DNA from: Verrucomicrobiota bacterium
GTDB lineage: Bacteria > Verrucomicrobiota > Verrucomicrobiia > Opitutales > Opitutaceae
DNA length: 64,000 nucleotides
Assembly: GCA_016721945.1 (NCBI GenBank)
Contig: JADKHC010000002.1
Span: 124,001 to 188,000, forward strand
Direction: 5' to 3'
Under the pieces are notes generated by a model. That model ran no database searches, was not told where the DNA came from, and saw nothing but the letters and a program-made list of their open reading frames with translations. Made by a program: the position numbers and the translations under genes. Shown here piece after piece: positions 59,479 through 64,000 of this stretch. Numbering within the stretch: the first letter of the stretch is position 1; each line of letters begins with the position of its first letter.

Positions 59479-59985
59479 TCAGTGAACTGGCTTTGCTGTG
59501 AACCTTCGCCCCAGAGCGCGCAGCGGCGGTTGAAGCATGAAATAGAGCGCAAAGCCGAGTGGTGCCGCCGCAAGCAGCCAGGCGGTCGCGGCATGGAGTC
59601 CTGTGATGCCGAATTGTTGGAGAAATTGCCACGGTCCGGCGTTGAACTCTTCAGCGAGGAGCTTCGGCGAGATAGGCATTGGTTCGGCCCGGTAGAGCCA
59701 TTCGCCACACCGAACCCATGGGAGAATCAGTGCGAGTTGAAAAGGCGCACCAAGTACATTGGCAACCTGCAGCATCGGCTGATTTAGCCGAAACAGTACA
59801 CCCGCCACAACACAGCCGAACGTGGTCGTGCCAAGGAAGGGATTGACCGCAATCACCCCACCGACTGCCAGCGCCAAAGCAAGCCGAGCCGGAGTCGCAC
59901 CCTGGGTGAGTTGCCGCGTGATCGGAGCGATAACGCGACGCTTCCACCATGAAGGTGGCGTTGCAGTAAGGTCAATTTGGGTCAC
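59479..59985 (-). CDS. DUF2062 membrane protein
   Basis: The 168-residue protein has three hydrophobic helices. The DUF2062 region reads TPARLALALAVGGVIAVNPF then QVANVLGAPFQLALI. The start is GTG at 59985. The function is unproven; members occur beside glycosyltransferases and lipid enzymes. It is 12 bp after DUF1475 and 14 bp before DUF1295, so it is part of the operon. Confidence 0.85.
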   Translation of the reverse strand: MTQIDLTATPPSWWKRRVIAPITRQLTQGATPARLALALAVGGVIAVNPFLGTTTFGCVVAGVLFRLNQPMLQVANVLGAPFQLALILPWVRCGEWLYRAEPMPISPKLLAEEFNAGPWQFLQQFGITGLHAATAWLLAAAPLGFALYFMLQPPLRALGRRFTAKPVH

Positions 59986-59997
59986 GCGAGTGTTTGG

Positions 59998-60393
59998 TTA
60001 GGCGAGAAGGTAAATGCCGATCGAAGCGACGACGAGCGCACTCGGCAGCAGGAGTCGGCCCGGATTGCGGCGAGTGATCACCTCGGAAATCTGCGAGGAT
60101 TCTTTGATGCGAAAGAGCTCTACGAGCAGATAGATCGCCATCGCGAGGTTGCCAAGGAGCATGACATCGATGAACCAGAGCACGCGCGCGGCGAGGCTCT
60201 GCTCTTTCCATGCCTGCCAGACGTAAAACGTCAGGAAGCCGAAATAGGCGTCGAAGAGTGTGGCGATAAACCATGGGTGCGTGAATACATCGCGCGGGAT
60301 GGCGAGGATGGAGACTTGAAGACTGGCCCAGCTCGTGACCCAGAGCATCGAGCCCAGCACAGTGATAAAAAGAAGGCGTAGGAACCAGAGCAT
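59998..60393 (-). CDS. DUF1475 membrane protein
   Basis: The 131-residue protein has four predicted membrane helices. The N-terminal TSWASLQVSILAIPRDVFTH and central FIATLFDAYFGFLTFYVWQ blocks are characteristic of DUF1475. There is no known activity. It is in the middle of the CFA/DUF1365/FAD oxidoreductase operon, 30 bp after the CFA synthase. Confidence 0.85.
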   Translation of the reverse strand: MLWFLRLLFITVLGSMLWVTSWASLQVSILAIPRDVFTHPWFIATLFDAYFGFLTFYVWQAWKEQSLAARVLWFIDVMLLGNLAMAIYLLVELFRIKESSQISEVITRRNPGRLLLPSALVVASIGIYLLA

Positions 60394-60423
60394 AGAGATA
60401 AGATATGAAATGTCGCCGGGATG

Positions 60424-61746
60424 TTAACTGAAAGACAGATTGTTCGGACGGGTGTGGACGGTCTGCACGACACTGATGTTGCGCATGGCGAAAGCCGCCT
60501 CGCAGTAGGCGAGGTAGTAATTCCACTTGCGCAGGAATCGCTCATCGAAACCAAGCGCCTGCACGTCAGCGGTGCGCTGGTTGAATGCCTCGCGCCAGGT
60601 TCGAAGCGTGCGTGCGTAATCCTGGCTCATGTCGTCAAGCGCGTGGAGCACGAAGCCGCCCATCGAGGCGAGCAGTTCGTTGATGCGGTTCACGGAAAGC
60701 AGCAACGAGCCGGGGAAAATATGCTTCTGAATGAAATCCACGCCGCGACGGATCTCGGCGTAGCGATCGTCGGCACAGGTGATGAATTGCAACGCCATCA
60801 GCCCGTCTGGTTTTAACGCCCGTACGACGAGGCGACACCAATCTTCGAGGTAACGGTGGCCAACAGCCTCCAGCATCTCGATGGAAACGAGTTTGTCGAA
60901 CTGCTCGCCAGCAGGAAGATCGCGATAGTCTTGCAGACGAACTTCGATGCGGTCGGACAGTCCGGCTGCAGCGATGCGCTGGCGAGCCAGATCGTGCTGC
61001 TCCTGCGAGATGGTTAAAGATGTAACGCGGCAGCCGTAGTGCTGCACGGCGTGCAGACTCCATCCGCCCCACCCTGTCCCGATCTCAAGCACGTGATCAG
61101 CGGAGGTGAGTCGGAGCTTGCGGCAGAGTGCGTCGTTTTTCGCGCGCTGCGCCTGTTCGAGCGTAAACTCAGGACGCTCCCAGCGAGCGCTGGAATACAT
61201 CATCGAAGGATCGAGCCAGAGGCGGAAAAAGTCGTTGGAGAGATCATAGTGCTCGTGAATGTTACGAGCGACAGTGCGACGAGTGTTTGGGCGGAGCATG
61301 TGGTTTATGCGATTAGCCACACGGAGCAGATTTACGCCGAAGGCTTTCGCGCGTGAGCCGGAGAGCGAGGGCGAGCGATCCACGTTGAGCACGAACCAGG
61401 CGATGACTGCGGCGAGGTCGGGCGTTTCCCAATCGCCATCCATAAACGCCTCGGCAAAACCGATGTCTCCGTAAAGAACGCATTTTTCGAAAAATGCAGC
61501 GCGACGAACCTTGATCGCGGCGACTTGCGGGATGGCAAGCGCAGCGGGTGCAAGCGTGGTGGAGTGCCATTGCACACGCTCCTGCCCACCGAAGCGGTGG
61601 ATGGTTCCGTCGGGCAGTTCTAGGTGAAGCTGCCCTGCGGGCATTTGGGCAAGGGCACGAAGCGTGAGTCGCTGATAAAGTCCGGCCGAAGCGCCTGTGG
61701 CTGAAGCGGCGGCGGAGGTCGTCGTAATGCGATCGGTTGAGTTCAT
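60424..61746 (-). CDS. Cyclopropane-fatty-acyl-phospholipid synthase
   Basis: The protein is 440 residues from ATG at 61746, which overlaps the DUF1365 stop by 4 bp; an open frame to 61917 is antisense leader. The N-terminal lipid-binding domain (to about 140) ends with ARNIHEHYDLSNDFFRLWLD. The SAM motif VLEIGTGWGGWSLHAVQHYG, VSIEMLEAVGHRY and QFITCADDRY, FIQKHIFPGSLL are standard CFA synthase. It transfers a methylene from SAM to a phospholipid double bond at the inner membrane. The operon context makes a variant product (such as branched or furan acyl chains) possible. Confidence 0.92.
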   Translation of the reverse strand: MNSTDRITTTSAAASATGASAGLYQRLTLRALAQMPAGQLHLELPDGTIHRFGGQERVQWHSTTLAPAALAIPQVAAIKVRRAAFFEKCVLYGDIGFAEAFMDGDWETPDLAAVIAWFVLNVDRSPSLSGSRAKAFGVNLLRVANRINHMLRPNTRRTVARNIHEHYDLSNDFFRLWLDPSMMYSSARWERPEFTLEQAQRAKNDALCRKLRLTSADHVLEIGTGWGGWSLHAVQHYGCRVTSLTISQEQHDLARQRIAAAGLSDRIEVRLQDYRDLPAGEQFDKLVSIEMLEAVGHRYLEDWCRLVVRALKPDGLMALQFITCADDRYAEIRRGVDFIQKHIFPGSLLLSVNRINELLASMGGFVLHALDDMSQDYARTLRTWREAFNQRTADVQALGFDERFLRKWNYYLAYCEAAFAMRNISVVQTVHTRPNNLSFS

Positions 61747-62618
61747 GTCGATGGCGAGCGGTTTATAGAAGGATGTGGACGATAAAGATCCCGTTGAGAC
61801 GAAGGTGAGGCTGCCTTTGCAAAGAAGGGCACGCGTTTGAGCCAGAGCCGGAAGGCCTGCCAGTGGATGAGCGTGATGATTTTTAACGTGACCAGCGGAT
61901 ATTTTATGAGAAACCACGCCAGCCTAAGGTTTGTAAGGGAACTGCGGATACCGGTGAGGGCTGTATGCAACACACGCGATCCCGCAGCGTGGTCATCAAT
62001 CCGCACGGCGAGTTTTTCGACTGGCGCATGCAGTGTGAAGTCGAACTCCAGGTCGAGGCCGGAAAACGGAGAGACGTAGAAGCGCTTCGGTGTGCGCAAG
62101 CGGAGCGTTGTCGAACCGTCGGGGCCGGTCACAGATGGAATGAAATATGGTTTTACCTCATGAAACGTGTTCGTTACCTCGGCGATCCCGCCGACGATGA
62201 CTCCGGCGGCGTCAAAGCAGAAATAGAACGAAACCGGATTGAAAAGATAGCCAAGCACGCGCGGCAAAGTAATGAGCAACACGCGTCCATCGGCACCGAA
62301 ATCTGAGCCGTGCGCAGCGCAGAAAGCACGCACGCGCGCTTTTAGCGATGACGGATTGGCGGTGGCGATTAGGTTGTTCTCCGGAAGCGTTGGCTGATGC
62401 AACGGTTCTCCTATTGGTAGAAAGTCGCTTTCGCGGAAACTGAAAAGGTTGGCTCGATTGACCGAGAACAACGCGAGACGCCGGTGCAGAGAGGCGAGTT
62501 CATCGAGGTCGAGTGCAAAGTAGAACAAGCTGTAAACAAAGCGGTGGTGCTTCGGCGTGAAGCGCTCGTGCAGCACCGAGCATTCGTACAGCGAAGAGTT
62601 GGCGTCAGCAGAGCTCAT
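61743..62618 (-). CDS. DUF1365 protein
   Basis: The 291-residue protein starts SSLYECSVLHERFTPKHHRF and has the family core LITLPRVLGYLFNPVSFYFC and AEVTNTFHEVKPYF. DUF1365 almost always sits next to an FAD oxidoreductase and a CFA-type synthase, as here, with ATGA overlaps on both sides. It is required for lipid modification in some bacteria, but its chemistry is not established. The tail is basic and Ser-rich. Confidence 0.92.
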   Translation of the reverse strand: MSSADANSSLYECSVLHERFTPKHHRFVYSLFYFALDLDELASLHRRLALFSVNRANLFSFRESDFLPIGEPLHQPTLPENNLIATANPSSLKARVRAFCAAHGSDFGADGRVLLITLPRVLGYLFNPVSFYFCFDAAGVIVGGIAEVTNTFHEVKPYFIPSVTGPDGSTTLRLRTPKRFYVSPFSGLDLEFDFTLHAPVEKLAVRIDDHAAGSRVLHTALTGIRSSLTNLRLAWFLIKYPLVTLKIITLIHWQAFRLWLKRVPFFAKAASPSSQRDLYRPHPSINRSPST

Positions 62619-63919
62619 GCGGAACCTTTAACCTCAGGGATGTTCTCCCACGGATCCCGACCAAGCAGCAAAGTGGAAAGATTCACGGCGGAAAGCAGTC
62701 CATCCTCGTGGAACCCGTAGCGCTGCCACGCGCCGACGAAATAAGTCTCGGTGCAACCGCGCGCGGCGGCGTTGAGACCGGCTATCTCGGGCTGGGCCTG
62801 CCCGGCGGCGAGATCGAAAAGGGGATGTTCCTCGGCAAAGGTGTGGAGCGTTTGTTTCGGATTCAACAGATGGGCACCTTCAACCGAGACGAAATAGTTT
62901 TCCCGATCCGAAACCCCTTGCAAGCGGTTCATCCAATAATGCGTGGATACACTTTGCCCAACGGCCTCCGATTCGATCCGGTAATTCCAGGCCGCTCGGG
63001 CAAGTCGGGCGCGGGGCAACACCGACTCGTCGGTGTGAAGTGTGACGGTGTTGGGTTGATACTGAAAAGCGGAGAGCAACCGGCGCTCTTCGGCGGTCGC
63101 GGCGGACCCGAGAATTTTCAGCGTAGACGGCGCGTGGCAGGCAAAAATGACTTTATCGAAGCGGGTGGTTGCGGTCGCGGTCGAAACCTCAACGCCACCG
63201 CCAAGGCGACGGTGCACCTTGAGCACGGGCGTGTTCAGGTGGATGCGCTCGCGAAACGGCGCGACAATTTTCTGCACATAGCTTTGCGCCCCACCCTCGA
63301 CCGTCCACCACGGATGCTGCGTGTGCAGGCCGAGAAAACCGTGATTATGAAAAAAGCGGAGCAAGGTGGCGGCGGGAAATTGCCGCATCTTTTCCGGAGG
63401 CGTGGACCAAACAGCCGAACTCATCGGTATCAGGTATAGTTGAAAAAAGTCCTCCCCGTAGCCCCCGCGCTGGACATATTCGTCGAGGCTCAACCGACTA
63501 AGCGTCGGATCGTCGAGCGCAGCTTTCGCTTCGCGATTAAAGCGGTCGATTTGCCAGAGCATGCGGTAGAACGATGGGCGCAGGAGATTGCGGCGTTGGG
63601 CAAAGAGATGGTTTAGGCTGCTGCCACAGTACTCCAGTTCGCGCGTCCGATGTTGCACGCTGAAAGACATGTCGGTGGGTTTCGTCGCCACACCGAGCGT
63701 ATTGAAAAGCCGCGTGAGGTTGGGGTATGTTACATGGTTAAAGACCATGAACCCCGTGTCGATCGGAGCTGGGCGACCGTCGTCATCGACAGTGACAGTA
63801 TGCGTATGACCGCCGATGTAATCGGCAGCTTCAAACACGGTGATATCGTATTCGCGGTGGAGAAACCAACCCGAACCAAGACCTGAGATACCAGAACCGA
63901 TGATGGCGAGTGTTTGCAT
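62615..63919 (-). CDS. FAD-dependent oxidoreductase (amine-oxidase-like)
   Basis: The 434-residue flavoenzyme has an N-terminal dinucleotide motif IIGSGISGLGSGWFLHREYD, then ADYIGGHTHTVTV and IDTGFMVFNHVTYPN. The C-terminal FAD contact is TYFVGAWQRYGFHEDGL. It is the first gene of the seven-gene unit and overlaps DUF1365 by 4 bp. In related clusters this enzyme pairs with CFA-type methyltransferases and can desaturate or dehydrogenate a methylated acyl chain (UfaD-type role). ATG at 63919 starts at the first Rossmann strand. The upstream 80 bp carry only a weak TACAAT-like -10. Confidence 0.9.
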   Translation of the reverse strand: MQTLAIIGSGISGLGSGWFLHREYDITVFEAADYIGGHTHTVTVDDDGRPAPIDTGFMVFNHVTYPNLTRLFNTLGVATKPTDMSFSVQHRTRELEYCGSSLNHLFAQRRNLLRPSFYRMLWQIDRFNREAKAALDDPTLSRLSLDEYVQRGGYGEDFFQLYLIPMSSAVWSTPPEKMRQFPAATLLRFFHNHGFLGLHTQHPWWTVEGGAQSYVQKIVAPFRERIHLNTPVLKVHRRLGGGVEVSTATATTRFDKVIFACHAPSTLKILGSAATAEERRLLSAFQYQPNTVTLHTDESVLPRARLARAAWNYRIESEAVGQSVSTHYWMNRLQGVSDRENYFVSVEGAHLLNPKQTLHTFAEEHPLFDLAAGQAQPEIAGLNAAARGCTETYFVGAWQRYGFHEDGLLSAVNLSTLLLGRDPWENIPEVKGSA

Positions 63920-64000
63920 TGTTAGTAATTTCTAAGGCCCATCGTTCCACAGTTTGGTAATCTCCGAGAACGGTACCGATGCGACATTGTATATCTAGGC

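Noticed and set aside
63920..64000. Sigma-E/ChrR-type promoter before the FAD oxidoreductase
   Set aside because: Only a TACAAT-like -10 is seen; no TGATCC-type -35 at proper spacing within the 80 bp available.

Overview
The window is GC-rich and densely coded. The gene content suggests a Gram-negative member of the Verrucomicrobiota, most likely Opitutaceae. This placement is inferred from family-level recognition, not a search. The evidence is an outer-membrane and LPS-type toolkit (LptF/G-like permease, GmhA, beta-barrel proteins), secreted proteins ending in Gly-rich, hydrophobic, Arg-rich (GlyGly-CTERM-like) tails, delta-60 repeat proteins, and many intergenic palindromic repeat families. 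No rRNA, tRNA, CRISPR array, integrase or intact transposase gene was seen.

Layout. 1-5.1 kb: a partial KAS II, galE, a large secreted glycoside hydrolase with a 42-Ser linker, and a small membrane protein. 5.3-9.3 kb: a minus-strand nitrogen operon amtB-glnK-amtB-glnK with candidate sigma-54 promoters. 9.5-13.1 kb: a NhaD-like antiporter, a poly-G block that looks like an assembly error, an RluE-like pseudouridine synthase and a small beta-barrel protein. 13.2-25.2 kb: a delta-60 repeat surface protein, hisA, an M42 peptidase, an LPS-export permease, two phosphoesterases, an isochorismatase-type hydrolase, a YhaM-like nuclease and a DUF3800 protein. 25.3-33.6 kb: small and secreted proteins, two paralogous DUF6268-like outer-membrane proteins, and a LytS/LytTR two-component pair.

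33.9-44.9 kb is the most distinctive block. It encodes a serine-palmitoyltransferase-like alpha-oxoamine synthase, an ACP-dehydratase fusion, a KAS II, an SDR, a thioesterase, an MGDG-synthase-like GT28 enzyme and four GT4 glycosyltransferases. The genes run in three facing transcription units. Together they look like a pathway that builds an unusual long-chain, possibly sphingoid, lipid and glycosylates it.

44.9-57.5 kb is mostly housekeeping: queG, aroK, an MgtA/SqdX-like glycosyltransferase, an FKBP isomerase, a cysteine desulfurase-recF-TauE unit, gmhA, an L,D-transpeptidase, a ferredoxin, a rhomboid-like protein whose catalytic Ser appears lost, and a C-terminal processing protease. 57.6-63.9 kb is a seven-gene minus-strand unit: FAD oxidoreductase, DUF1365, CFA synthase, DUF1475, DUF2062, DUF1295 and a second CFA-type methyltransferase. 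It is probably a fatty-acid modification pathway.

The spaces between genes carry at least eight families of imperfect palindromes. Several have MITE-like terminal inverted repeats, and three copies supply the stop codon of the neighbouring gene.
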